DNA of 64,000 nt from Bifidobacterium bombi DSM 19703 (lineage in GTDB: Bacteria; Actinomycetota; Actinomycetes; Actinomycetales; Bifidobacteriaceae): contig NZ_ATLK01000001.1 in NCBI RefSeq assembly GCF_000737845.1, positions 496,001 to 560,000 of the forward strand, written 5' to 3'. A model generated the notes under the pieces. It searched no databases. It was not told the DNA's origin and was given only the letters and a program-made list of their open reading frames with translations. Numbering within the stretch: the stretch's first letter is position 1; every line of letters begins with the position of its first letter. Of this stretch, positions 8,879 through 17,920 are shown piece after piece. The position numbers were made by a program, and so were the translations under genes.

Positions 8879-10591
8879 ATGGCATCAACTCAAGGTGCGC
8901 ACGATTTTGACGGCGCAACCACGAATCGGGGCGTTTCGAATCGCAAACGAGGCAACGAAAGCCTGACGGAGGGGCATGTCCCTGCCAGCATGGATCCGGC
9001 CTTGCAGGCCAGAGCCCGGCACGAGCTGCCAACTTACGACGTCTGGAAGTCAAATCACAAAAGCAAGTTGTGGGTACTGGCCATCATGACGATGGTGGTC
9101 GCCATGGTCGTTTTGGCATTCGTTCGTCCGCCGGCACGCGGGGGTGACGGCCGACCAGCCGGTTTTCAGACGCAGTCCGCGCAGCGCGTTTCGATAGGCT
9201 TGAAACTCGCCCCCGCGAACCTTGACATTCGTAACCAGTCGGGTTCCTCGTTGGATCAGGTTTTGATCGGGAACGTGTACGAAGGAATCGTCGCCAGGGA
9301 CTCAAACAACAAGGTGGTTCCCGCTTTGGCGAAAAGCTGGGTCGTCAGCAATGACGCCCTTCGCTACACCTTTACGATGAACACGGGGATGACGTTCTCC
9401 AACGGCGACAGGCTGAATGCCGAAGACGCCGCATGGTCCGTCAATGAGCTCGTAAAGCGAGGTTATCATGATGCGCAGCTGTTGAAGCATTTCGAATCTG
9501 CAAAAGCGCTGGATAACAGTACCTTGCAGATCGTTCTTACGGCACCGTATTCCGACCTACTCTGGGTGCTTACCGGACGTCCCGGTCTTGTGTTCGACAG
9601 ACATGCCCGATACGACATGAAGACCCAGGCGATAGGTTCAGGCCCATACACCGTGGAGAGGTTCGTGCCCAACAGTTCGTTGACGCTCGTGGCCAATTCA
9701 CGATACCGTGGTCCTTATCGAGCCAAGACCGCATCGATTGTTCTGCACTATTATAACGACGACAACGCCGCCATCAACGCGCTGAAATCCGGCGACATAC
9801 AGGTTCTGGCACCAATCACGCAAAGCCTGTCAGGGCCTTTTGACAGAGACAGCACCAATTATGACGTCAAGGTGGGGGAGGGAACCGATAAGTTCGTGCT
9901 CGCCATGAACTGCAAGGGATCCAAGACCTCCGACGTACGAATTAGGGAAGCCATTCGGATGGCCATCGACCACAAGGCAATCGTTGCCTCCAGAGGTGGG
10001 GTCGACAGACTCATGGGTGGACCGATCGCACCGCTGGACCCAGGGTACGAGGACCTTGGCGCGCGAGTCTCACACACCGATGTCCGTCGGGCCGCGAAAC
10101 TCCTCAAGGAGGCAGGCTATGATCGGCAGAACCCTCTTGCCCTGCGTCTGGAATACGCCAATATCTACGGAACCGAACTCGGTGACCAGCTTCGTAGCCA
10201 GCTCAGGGAGATCGGCATCAATCTACAGGTACATGTCGTGGAATTCTCGACCTGGATGCAGGATGTCTATACCAACAAGAATTATGACCTTTCCTTGGTT
10301 GATCACAATGAAAGCCATGACTTCTCCCAATGGGCGGATCGCGGCTACTACTATAACTATGACAATCCCGAGGTTCGGAACCTGTATGACCAGGCGATGT
10401 CCGCCACCACCGAAGCGCGCAAAAGTGAATTGCTGCAGCGGGCGGCGCGAGTTGTGTCATCGGATTCGCCGGCAGACTGGCTTTTCAACTATCGGATCAC
10501 GACGGTCATGCGAAGCGGTGTGAGCGGATTCCCGATAAACATGAATCAGGCCCTGATGCCGTTGTGGAATGTGACGTTCACTCATGAATGA
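8879..10591 (+). CDS. ABC importer substrate-binding protein, family 5 (peptide/nickel type), membrane-anchored
   Basis: A 570-residue extracellular solute-binding protein of family 5 (OppA/DppA-like). It has the typical ordered segments LIGNVYEGIV, PALAKSWVVS and NGDRLNAEDAAWSVNELV, then RIREAIRMAIDHKAIV in the second lobe. Unlike most Gram-positive homologues there is no lipobox. Instead about 60 hydrophilic residues precede one hydrophobic helix (about residues 64-82), so it is probably held in the membrane by an uncleaved N-terminal anchor. ATG 8879 is chosen because AGAAGGA lies directly before it. It is first in a five-gene operon with two permeases and two ATPases; the next open frame overlaps its stop. 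Confidence 0.88.
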   Translation: MASTQGAHDFDGATTNRGVSNRKRGNESLTEGHVPASMDPALQARARHELPTYDVWKSNHKSKLWVLAIMTMVVAMVVLAFVRPPARGGDGRPAGFQTQSAQRVSIGLKLAPANLDIRNQSGSSLDQVLIGNVYEGIVARDSNNKVVPALAKSWVVSNDALRYTFTMNTGMTFSNGDRLNAEDAAWSVNELVKRGYHDAQLLKHFESAKALDNSTLQIVLTAPYSDLLWVLTGRPGLVFDRHARYDMKTQAIGSGPYTVERFVPNSSLTLVANSRYRGPYRAKTASIVLHYYNDDNAAINALKSGDIQVLAPITQSLSGPFDRDSTNYDVKVGEGTDKFVLAMNCKGSKTSDVRIREAIRMAIDHKAIVASRGGVDRLMGGPIAPLDPGYEDLGARVSHTDVRRAAKLLKEAGYDRQNPLALRLEYANIYGTELGDQLRSQLREIGINLQVHVVEFSTWMQDVYTNKNYDLSLVDHNESHDFSQWADRGYYYNYDNPEVRNLYDQAMSATTEARKSELLQRAARVVSSDSPADWLFNYRITTVMRSGVSGFPINMNQALMPLWNVTFTHE

Positions 10592-10667
10592 TGTACAAGG
10601 CGCGAGGGTACATGAAAACGCGAACGTCGAGCGAAAGTCCGCGTTCATGAGACGCAGAGGAGGTGCG

Positions 10668-11633
10668 ATGCGGTTTGTTCTGCAACGGCTTGCGCTGTTC
10701 GTGGTGACACTTTTAGGCGTTTCGGTACTTGTCTTCGCCGCGCTGAGGGTCCTTCCGGGCGACATGGCTCAGCTCATGGCGGGAATGAATTCCACGCCTG
10801 GTAGGGTGGCGTCCATACGAAAGAGCATGGGACTCGATAGGCCAGTGTTCGAGCAATATACGGGCTGGCTGTGGGGACTGATGCATGGCGATTTCGGTAT
10901 GTCGATGCTGACTGGACGCGCCATCGCTGCAACGGTGAAAACACGCGCGTCGGTGACGTTCCCCCTCATTGCTCTGGGTCTGCTCGCGGCTATGGTGATC
11001 GGCTTGGTCTTCGGCTATGAAGCCACGATGTCGCACCGGCCTGCCGTCCGCGTGATGTTTCACTTGCTCGCTCTTGTAGGAGGAGCGATACCAGCTCTTT
11101 GGGGCGGTTTGCTTCTGATCCTCCTGTTCTCCAAAGGCATGGGAATCATCGGGCTTTTCCCCTCCCAAGGTTTTCCGGCATCTGGGTGGAGGCAACCAGT
11201 ACAGGCGTTGTCGTCCTTGGCTTTGCCGGCCCTGACCGTGGGAATAATCGATGGGGCTACATTGATGAGATACACGCGTTCCGCCCTTACTGAACTGCTT
11301 TCCTCAGATGTCATCGCCATGACGATGGCGAGCGGTTACACCCGCCGTCAAGCCATGGTTCGTGTGGGTTTCCGTCTGGCGCTTCCGCAGCTGGTCTCCG
11401 TCACTGGACTACTATTCGCCAGCATGGTCACCGGCGTGATGGTCATCGAAAACCTTTTTGCCCTACCGGGCATCGGTTACGGTTTGGTCACCGATCTGGG
11501 CAACAGGGATCTTATCGCGGTGCAGAGTGAACTGTTCATGTTGGCGGCGTTTTTCCTATTCGTCGGTTTCATCGTGGATGTCATACACAGGTTGCTTGAC
11601 CCGCGCATGAGGCATCCGGAACAGGAGGGTTAG
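10668..11633 (+). CDS. ABC importer permease, DppB/OppB type
   Basis: A 321-residue integral membrane protein of the DppB/OppB family, the first of two permeases forming the translocation pore. It shows the conserved N-terminal helix and LRVLPGD, the segment MGLDRPVFEQYTGWLWGLMHGDFG, and the ATPase-contact (EAA) loop around DVIAMTMASGYTRRQAM. The frame is open from an ATG at 10584 that overlaps the previous stop, but a strong AGGAGG (10658-10663) sits just before ATG 10668, and the family normally starts MRFVLQR, so I prefer 10668. It is co-transcribed with the binding protein and the next three genes. The substrate is probably oligopeptides, though some related systems carry nickel or sugars. 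Confidence 0.88.
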   Translation: MRFVLQRLALFVVTLLGVSVLVFAALRVLPGDMAQLMAGMNSTPGRVASIRKSMGLDRPVFEQYTGWLWGLMHGDFGMSMLTGRAIAATVKTRASVTFPLIALGLLAAMVIGLVFGYEATMSHRPAVRVMFHLLALVGGAIPALWGGLLLILLFSKGMGIIGLFPSQGFPASGWRQPVQALSSLALPALTVGIIDGATLMRYTRSALTELLSSDVIAMTMASGYTRRQAMVRVGFRLALPQLVSVTGLLFASMVTGVMVIENLFALPGIGYGLVTDLGNRDLIAVQSELFMLAAFFLFVGFIVDVIHRLLDPRMRHPEQEG

Positions 11634-12524
11634 ATGCGTAAAACCCGAATCGTTGCACGATCGGTATGGAAGACCGCAGAAGGGCGTTTCTCGGTCGTGG
11701 TCTTGGGTATCTGGATCGCAGTTTCACTGCTCTCCCTGGTTTGGACGCCATGTTCGCTGTGGAGCACCGACGGTTATGACACCTGGGCAAGTCCCTCGAC
11801 CCGTCACTGGCTCGGCACCGACGGCACGGGAGCTGATGTCTTCAGCTGGCTGATGGCCGGATCGCGCACGGATTTGGTCATCGCCGTGCTGGCGACCATG
11901 TTCTCGGCCGCTTTGGGATTTCTGCTCATAGGGATGACGGCATCGCGTTCCAATGTGTTCTCCAATATGTCCGTGGTGCTGATCGACGCATTGATATCCA
12001 TCCCGACGATACTCATCGCGCTCGTCCTCGCCGTTCCCCTGGGTGCATCGGTCGCGGTCGTCGTCATTGCCTGCGGTATTGGGCATGGGCTCAACCTGGC
12101 CCGTGTGTGCCGCCCCCAGGCCCTGCTCGCGGCGCGCTCCGGGCACGCAAAATCTGCCTTGTCCGCCGGAGCCGGTGGACGCTATGTCCTCCTACACCAT
12201 GTACTGCCCAATATATTACCTACGCTAATCGTTCAGCTTTCCCTTTCGGCAGGGACCGCAGTCCTTGCCGAAAGCGGTCTGACGTATTTGGGTGTCGGTG
12301 TGCCGTCGGGCGTCCCGAGTTGGGGACATTCCCTGGCCACCTCCGTCAAATTCGTCGACGTCTTTCCAATCACCGTCATCTGGCCCGGCTTGCTGGTCAC
12401 CGTCGTCGTGGTGGCGCTCAACATGTTCGGCGATTGTCTGAGGAACGCCGTCGATCCGGTATCAAACGCCATGCTGCGCAAAAACGGTGCCGTCGGAGCT
12501 TCGGAAGAAGGGAAGTCGAGATGA
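11634..12524 (+). CDS. ABC importer permease, DppC/OppC type
   Basis: The second permease, 296 residues, beginning directly after the first with the ribosome-binding site AGGAGGG inside the end of the upstream gene. It has the DppC/OppC hallmarks: an N-terminal helix, HWLGTDGTGADVFS (consensus HxLGTDxxGRDVxS), and an EAA-type loop followed by HHVLPNILPTLIVQLSLSAGTAVLAESGL written here as consecutive conserved blocks HHVLPN and AVLAESGLTYLG. It should pair with the DppB-type permease. The downstream ATPase gene overlaps its stop codon by the ATGA arrangement, which suggests translational coupling. Confidence 0.9.
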   Translation: MRKTRIVARSVWKTAEGRFSVVVLGIWIAVSLLSLVWTPCSLWSTDGYDTWASPSTRHWLGTDGTGADVFSWLMAGSRTDLVIAVLATMFSAALGFLLIGMTASRSNVFSNMSVVLIDALISIPTILIALVLAVPLGASVAVVVIACGIGHGLNLARVCRPQALLAARSGHAKSALSAGAGGRYVLLHHVLPNILPTLIVQLSLSAGTAVLAESGLTYLGVGVPSGVPSWGHSLATSVKFVDVFPITVIWPGLLVTVVVVALNMFGDCLRNAVDPVSNAMLRKNGAVGASEEGKSR

Positions 12525-13321
12525 GCTTGAAGATACGCGATCTGGGTATTACCATAGCCGGTTCGACCGTCGTCCGCGACATCGACCTCGACGTTCCCGA
12601 CGCCGGGCGCATCGGACTGGTGGGTGCCTCGGGATCCGGCAAATCAATGATATGCAAGGCCATCCTAGGCTTATTGCCCTTGGATACCCAGGTAAGGACC
12701 AGCGGCTCGATAACCATGGACGGGATCGAGATTCTGGGCGCCAGTGACAGGATGTTGTCCAACTTTCGCGGAAGCGCCATCGGAACCGTTTTTCAGAACC
12801 CGGCGTCCAGTCTGAACCCCATGATGAAGGCCTTTGATCAGATTGTATTGCCGTTGAAACTGCACTATGACCTGAGAAGGGAGGAGCGACGGGAGCGCGT
12901 GATGGCCATGCTGGACAAGGTCGGTCTTGATGAACGACACGCCCAAGCATATCCTTGCGAACTATCAGGTGGGCAACAGCAGAGGGTCGCCATTGCAGCT
13001 GCTCTCGTGACGTCTCCACGCCTCATCATCGCTGACGAACCTACGACCGCTTTGGATTCATTGACCCAACGGCAGATCATCGACCTCCTGATGTCCTTGG
13101 TGGACCAGACGGGTTCTTCCATGCTGTTCATCACCCATGATTTTTCGGTTCTGCGGCGTGCGTCACAGTATTGCTATGTCATCGACAGAGGGGCCATAGT
13201 CGAAGCAGGTCGGACGGAGGTTGTGCTGGAACACCCTTCTGCGCGACCGACCAGGATGCTGGTGCAGGCTGCCGATGATTTGACGCTGCACTCGGGTATC
13301 ACCAAAGGAGACGTGCAATGA
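12521..13321 (+). CDS. ABC importer ATP-binding protein, DppD/OppD type
   Basis: A 266-residue ATPase that powers the importer. Visible motifs in order: Walker A GASGSGKS, Q-loop at VFQNPASSLNP, signature LSGGQQQRV, Walker B LIIADEPTTALD and the switch His in FITHDFSV. The N-terminus MSLKIRDLGITIAG fits the family, so ATG 12521, which overlaps the preceding stop, is taken although the frame is open much further upstream. It lacks the long oligopeptide-transporter C-terminal extension with Cys residues found in many DppD/OppD proteins, being about 60 residues shorter than usual. Its gene overlaps the next ATPase gene by four bases. Confidence 0.9.
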   Translation: MSLKIRDLGITIAGSTVVRDIDLDVPDAGRIGLVGASGSGKSMICKAILGLLPLDTQVRTSGSITMDGIEILGASDRMLSNFRGSAIGTVFQNPASSLNPMMKAFDQIVLPLKLHYDLRREERRERVMAMLDKVGLDERHAQAYPCELSGGQQQRVAIAAALVTSPRLIIADEPTTALDSLTQRQIIDLLMSLVDQTGSSMLFITHDFSVLRRASQYCYVIDRGAIVEAGRTEVVLEHPSARPTRMLVQAADDLTLHSGITKGDVQ

Positions 13322-14166
13322 GGACATCGGAAACATCTGACATGGATTCATTCGCCGGCGTCCGAGAACAACCCATTGGTTCAGATGCTGTGCCATTGTC
13401 GAGTGTCCGGCATGCCGTGCGTCGGTTTCGCAGTGCGCAACGTTCGGTCACGGCGCTGAACGATGTCAGCATCGATGTATTCGAAGGTGAATGCGTGGCT
13501 CTCATCGGTGGTTCCGGTTCGGGCAAATCGACGCTTGGCGGCATCATGCTTGGCTTGGACCACGTTGAGGAAGGCTCTGTTGAATACCGATCCATGCCGG
13601 TATGCGGCATACGCAGCGCAGGTTATCAGGCGCTACGGAAGGAGTCGGGGTTGGTGTTGCAAAACCCATTCGATTCATTGAATCCCAGATGGATGGTCGA
13701 ACGGATAGTCAGAGAGCCGTTGGATATACAAGACAGGAGCCTGAGCCGAGACGAAAGGACAAGCCGGGTATGTGACGCCATCCGCAGCGTCGGTCTGGAT
13801 CCCGCCGAGTTTGTCGATCGTTATCCAATGGACCTCTCAGGCGGTCAGGCGCAAAGAATCGCCATAGCGAGGGCCATCGTCAACATTCCGACGCTTCTGG
13901 TGGCCGATGAACCCATGAGCGCCATCGACGTGAACGCTAGAGTGACGATACTTGACACCTTCGCCTCTATACGCCGACGTCATCCGTCGATGGCAATGCT
14001 CTTCATATCGCATGATCTCGGCGTAGTCCAGCATATCGCTGATCGCATAGTCGTCCTGCATGACGGAGAGGTATGTGAATCCGGTGATGCACAACGTATC
14101 CTGAACCATCCGGGCTCCTCATATACAAAAGCCTTGATTGCTGCGGCGTCATGGCAAAAGTCGTGA
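13318..14166 (+). CDS. ABC importer ATP-binding protein, DppF/OppF type
   Basis: The second ATPase, 282 residues, completing a five-component importer. Motifs: Walker A GGSGSGKST, Q-loop VLQNPFDSLNPRW, signature LSGGQAQRI, Walker B LLVADEPMSAID, switch His in FISHDLGV. The first 35 or so residues are not conserved; ATG 13318 overlaps the upstream stop. Together with the first ATPase it would form the heterodimeric motor. The gene ends 72 bases before the histidine kinase gene, which seems to have its own promoter. Confidence 0.9.
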   Translation: MRTSETSDMDSFAGVREQPIGSDAVPLSSVRHAVRRFRSAQRSVTALNDVSIDVFEGECVALIGGSGSGKSTLGGIMLGLDHVEEGSVEYRSMPVCGIRSAGYQALRKESGLVLQNPFDSLNPRWMVERIVREPLDIQDRSLSRDERTSRVCDAIRSVGLDPAEFVDRYPMDLSGGQAQRIAIARAIVNIPTLLVADEPMSAIDVNARVTILDTFASIRRRHPSMAMLFISHDLGVVQHIADRIVVLHDGEVCESGDAQRILNHPGSSYTKALIAAASWQKS

Positions 14167-14226
14167 TTCGCGGTCTTGGTTTTCATCATTGCGCACGCGT
14201 TTGATGCCTTCGTGGCCTGGTCAGGG

Positions 14227-14232
14227 TATCAT
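14227..14232 (+). promoter_or_regulatory. -10 element for a probably leaderless histidine kinase transcript
   Basis: TATCAT lies six bases before ATG 14239, and no Shine-Dalgarno sequence precedes that ATG. In actinobacteria a TANNNT at this distance usually marks transcription starting at or next to the A of ATG. No good -35 is seen. Confidence 0.45.
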
Positions 14233-14238
14233 TGAGAT

Positions 14239-15723
14239 ATGGCTGATTTTGACGAGATTCTTTCCACACAATCCGATTTCGACGCGGGGGACAGGGAATG
14301 GCTACATCTTCTGGTAGCCGATTGGCAGGTGGTCGCAGATCTGTGCTTTTCGGACCTGCTGCTGATTCTCAGACGCGACGATGGCAAATTCATCGTGGCG
14401 GAACAATGCAGGCCTTCCACGATGATGACCCTCAGGTCGGAAGACGTGGTCGGTCAGGAAGTCCCCTTAGAAAAGGCTTCTGAGGTCGAACGCGCGTTCC
14501 GCGCCAACGGTGTGACGACTTCCCAGGTTCTGGAGAAGATGGGAAACAACACGGTCTGCAATGTTTTTGCACCGGTCCGCTGCGGATCCAAGACGTTGGG
14601 GCTCGTGGTGCGCGAGACGAATATGTCAACCAGGGAGTCGAATGGTCGATATGAGAACGAGAGCATCAACGCCGGTAAGAAACTGTACGATATGATTGCG
14701 CGCGGGCAATTCCCATATCACGACGCGCTGATGAGCCAGCGCCATAATGCAAGGGTTTCGGACGGGTTCGTCGTGCTTTCAACCGAAGGTGTTATCGACT
14801 ATGCATCACCCAATGCAATCAGCTGCTTCCGTAGGCTTGGGGCTTTGACCGACATGGAGAGACATTTTCTGAGCGAGGTCGGGACCAAGCTGATTCATCG
14901 CGGCGATCCCGTTCCTGACGAGCTTCCCGATGTGCTGAGCGGGAAGATGGCCGCTGATTGCGAATTGGATGCCAACAATTCCATGGTGTCCATGCGATCG
15001 CTGCCTCTTTATGACGATGAGCAGCGAATCGGTGCCATCGTGCTTTGCCGGGATGTCACCGAGCTGAGACGCCGTGAACAGGAGCTCCAGACCAAGGATG
15101 CCACCATCTCGGAGATCCACCATCGGGTCAAGAACAATCTGCAGACCGTTTCGGCGCTGTTGCGCCTACAGGCACGAAAAACCAAACTTCCCGAAGTCAA
15201 GGTGGAGCTCAAGGAGGCCGAGCGGCGCGTACAGACCATCGCACGTGTCCACGAGGGACTAAGCAAGACCGTCGACGAGATAGTCGACTTTGACGATGTC
15301 ATTTCAGGGTTGCTGAAGATGAGCGTCGATGTCGCGACGCTGAACGACCAGCACATCAACATCCATTACATCGGTAAATTCGGCATGATGCCCGCCCAGG
15401 ATGCAACCCCGCTTTCACTGGTGCTCACGGAGCTGATCACCAATGCCGTCGAACATGGTTTCGAGTCCAGAAAGGATGGCAACATCACCATTTCCGTGGG
15501 TCGCAGCGGCAAGCATCTCAACGTGGTCGTCGAGGACGACGGCTCCGGCATTGACACGGAAGAGCAGGGAGGGCAGGCTCGTTCCTCGGGTTCGGGACTG
15601 GGAACGCAGATTATCAATACCTTCGTGACGAACGATTTCGGCGGAACAGTCCGTTGGGAGCCAAGCAGGGAAGGCGGCACACGCGTGATTCTCGATATGA
15701 AGCTGCGTGCCGCTCAGGATTGA
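14239..15723 (+). CDS. PdtaS-like cytoplasmic sensor histidine kinase
   Basis: A 494-residue sensor kinase without membrane segments. Residues about 1-140 form a GAF-like sensor domain, 170-290 a PAS-like domain (ERH-LSEVGTKLIHRGDPVPDEL region), then the HisKA_2 phosphoacceptor box EIHHRVKNNLQ (His294/His295) and an HATPase_c domain with LTELITNAVEHG, VEDDGSGID and GSGLGTQI. Architecture and length match actinobacterial PdtaS, which in mycobacteria phosphorylates the RNA-binding antiterminator PdtaR. No response regulator gene is nearby, as is usual for this pair. The signal sensed is not known from sequence. Start ATG 14239 is supported by the spacing to TATCAT. Confidence 0.85.
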   Translation: MADFDEILSTQSDFDAGDREWLHLLVADWQVVADLCFSDLLLILRRDDGKFIVAEQCRPSTMMTLRSEDVVGQEVPLEKASEVERAFRANGVTTSQVLEKMGNNTVCNVFAPVRCGSKTLGLVVRETNMSTRESNGRYENESINAGKKLYDMIARGQFPYHDALMSQRHNARVSDGFVVLSTEGVIDYASPNAISCFRRLGALTDMERHFLSEVGTKLIHRGDPVPDELPDVLSGKMAADCELDANNSMVSMRSLPLYDDEQRIGAIVLCRDVTELRRREQELQTKDATISEIHHRVKNNLQTVSALLRLQARKTKLPEVKVELKEAERRVQTIARVHEGLSKTVDEIVDFDDVISGLLKMSVDVATLNDQHINIHYIGKFGMMPAQDATPLSLVLTELITNAVEHGFESRKDGNITISVGRSGKHLNVVVEDDGSGIDTEEQGGQARSSGSGLGTQIINTFVTNDFGGTVRWEPSREGGTRVILDMKLRAAQD

Positions 15724-15956
15724 TCGTCATTCCAGAGCGTTCTTGGTATGGAGCGGTAATGTTCAGATAATGAAGCGATCTCGCGCATATCATGAAGAGG
15801 GGCGAACACCATGGGGACACGCCGGTGCTCGGTGTCCGATTCTCCTTACATGGACGAGATCGGGCGAACATCCTCATGTTTTGGTATGTCATTCTGGCAT
15901 AATTGAACGGCTCGTATTCTCTGGAAACGGAGCCGTGGCGTTTGGAGGGAGAGGTA

Positions 15957-16787
15957 ATGATCGATGAAGTCGTGCTGCTACGGCACGGAAGGACCAAATA
16001 CAATCTGGTGCACAGAATCCAGGGGCAGGTTGATGTTCCGTTGGACATCGTCGGTCAGTGGCAGGCCGATCAAAGCGGTATGGAGCTAGCCAAGAAATAC
16101 TATTGGGCCAAGACCTCCTATATCGCGCGTCATCCAGAGAGTCTGTTCCAACCAGGGCCGGATGCCGCCGAACAAAGCGACGCCGGCGAATATGTCAAGG
16201 CGCCGGCAAGTCGGCGTGCGTTGAAAGTGGTATCTAGCGATTTAAGCCGTGCTGTGCAGACGGCTCATGCGTTCGCTGATGTTTTGGGTTTGCCTGTGGA
16301 ACTCGATTCGCACGTCAGGGAACGTGATTTCGGACGTTGGGAAGGCCTTACCGGTTCACAGATTCGGCAATTGGACCCGGAAGCATACGCTTCCTGGCGA
16401 GCATTCCAAGGCGGAGAACGCAAATATGGCGTTGAAAGCCGCACTGCTTTGGGGGAGCGCGGCGTGCAGGCGCTAGTCCGATTGGTCGAGCGCGATGAGG
16501 CCAATCCTGTTCTTTCCACATTGGTCGTGGTTACTCATGGATCGTTCATCGCGGCGACCATTGAAACACTCCTGGGGTTGGATCCGGAGCGCGATGTCCT
16601 CGGTGCGATCCAAAACGCGCATTGGTCGACGCTTAGCGTCAAGCCCATTGACGAAGGAAACCGGCAATGGAGTCTGGAGGCGTTCAATGAAGGTCCCGAG
16701 GTTGCGGAGTCGGTCGATTGGATGGATGGTCCGGATGAATTGCGCAATCCGGACATGCCGCTGATGAAGCCCTATGGCCAGATGTGA
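15957..16787 (+). CDS. Histidine phosphatase family protein (phosphoglycerate mutase-like)
   Basis: A 276-residue member of the histidine phosphatase superfamily. The phosphohistidine motif LLRHGRTKYN is at residues 7-16; the partner elements SSDLSRAVQTAHAFA, ERDFGRWEGLTG and the second catalytic His in VVTHGSFIA are all present. Such proteins range from cofactor-dependent phosphoglycerate mutases to phosphatases of small metabolites; an insert after the N-terminal motif (about residues 45-90) sets this apart from true glycolytic mutases, so a phosphatase is more likely. ATG 15957 is preceded by GGAGGGAGAGG. An upstream in-frame ATG at 15903 is less likely. It stands between the kinase and corA genes, all on the plus strand. 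Confidence 0.82.
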   Translation: MIDEVVLLRHGRTKYNLVHRIQGQVDVPLDIVGQWQADQSGMELAKKYYWAKTSYIARHPESLFQPGPDAAEQSDAGEYVKAPASRRALKVVSSDLSRAVQTAHAFADVLGLPVELDSHVRERDFGRWEGLTGSQIRQLDPEAYASWRAFQGGERKYGVESRTALGERGVQALVRLVERDEANPVLSTLVVVTHGSFIAATIETLLGLDPERDVLGAIQNAHWSTLSVKPIDEGNRQWSLEAFNEGPEVAESVDWMDGPDELRNPDMPLMKPYGQM

Positions 16788-16909
16788 GAAGTCATACCCG
16801 TTGATGCCGTTCGCGAAACTCATGGCCGTATGTTGCAGTCGGGGTTTAAGGTGATTTGTTGGTTGGCGGATGGTCATTGGACTGAGTTCGAAAAGTGGGT
16901 GAAATAGGA

Positions 16910-17878
16910 ATGCTGCGGATCTTCAACACCATAGACGGCAAGGTAGAGGAAAGAAGGAAGCCCGAGGACGGTTCCTGGCTTTGTCTGAGCGACCCAACCG
17001 ACGTTGAACTGACCACTGTGAGTCAGGAGACGGGCGTTCTTCTTTCGGACCTGCGTGCCCCGCTTGATGATGAGGAACGTTCCCGAGTGGACATCGAGGA
17101 CGATTACACGATGGTCATCGTTGACATTCCGACCGTTGAAGAACGCGAAGGACGCGACCATTACGAAACCATACCTCTGTCGATCATCGTCTGTGGCGGG
17201 CTCATCATCACGGTATGCATGCAGGACACGCCGGTTCTGCATCCATTCATGGAGGGGACGATACGGGGTTTCAACACGTATATGCGATATAGGTTCATTC
17301 TCCAAATCCTGTACCGCAACGCCACCATGTATCTGCGCTACCTGCGCATCATCGACAGGAAATCAGATAATCTAGAACTCAAGCTTCGCCATTCCATGCA
17401 AAACAGGGAGATTCTCCAGCTTCTCGAGCTGAGCAAAACCTTGTTGTATTTCACCACGAGTCTGAAATCGAACGAGATAGTGATGGAAAAGCTCAATACG
17501 TTGGGCAAAGGCAATGGTATACGTCATCTGAAGCGATATGAGGAGGACGACGACCTGCTACAGAACGTGATTATCGAGAACACACAGGCCATAGAGATGG
17601 CGAACATATACAGCGGGGTTTTGGCCAATATGACCGATGCTTCGGCATCCATCGTCTCAAACAACCTCAACAATGTGATGAGGATATTCACCATCGTGTC
17701 CATCATCCTTTCCGTGCCGACGCTCATTTTTTCGATGTACGGCATGAATTTCCAAAAGGGGATGATAGGCATGCCTTTTTCGAATTCCCCTTATGGCTTC
17801 ATCATCGTGGTCGTCATCTCGGTAGTGTTGTGCGTTCTCGTCACATGGTGGCTGTTGCGTTCCAAACTTTTCAAGTGA
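16910..17878 (+). CDS. CorA-family divalent metal (magnesium) transporter
   Basis: A 322-residue protein with a large cytoplasmic N-terminal domain and two C-terminal membrane helices. The family signature YGMNFQKG (GMN motif) lies between the helices, followed by a last helix and a basic end WLLRSKLFK. CorA proteins form pentameric channels for Mg2+ and sometimes Co2+ or Ni2+. The start is either ATG 16910 (MLRIFNTIDG, with AGGA adjacent) or a GTG at 16895 fifteen bases earlier; the first fits family alignments better. The gap to the upstream gene is about 120 bases, enough for its own promoter. Confidence 0.88.
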   Translation: MLRIFNTIDGKVEERRKPEDGSWLCLSDPTDVELTTVSQETGVLLSDLRAPLDDEERSRVDIEDDYTMVIVDIPTVEEREGRDHYETIPLSIIVCGGLIITVCMQDTPVLHPFMEGTIRGFNTYMRYRFILQILYRNATMYLRYLRIIDRKSDNLELKLRHSMQNREILQLLELSKTLLYFTTSLKSNEIVMEKLNTLGKGNGIRHLKRYEEDDDLLQNVIIENTQAIEMANIYSGVLANMTDASASIVSNNLNNVMRIFTIVSIILSVPTLIFSMYGMNFQKGMIGMPFSNSPYGFIIVVVISVVLCVLVTWWLLRSKLFK

Positions 17879-17920
17879 TCGTCGCTCGCTTCGGCATATC
17901 TCATGCACACATGGAGGAAC

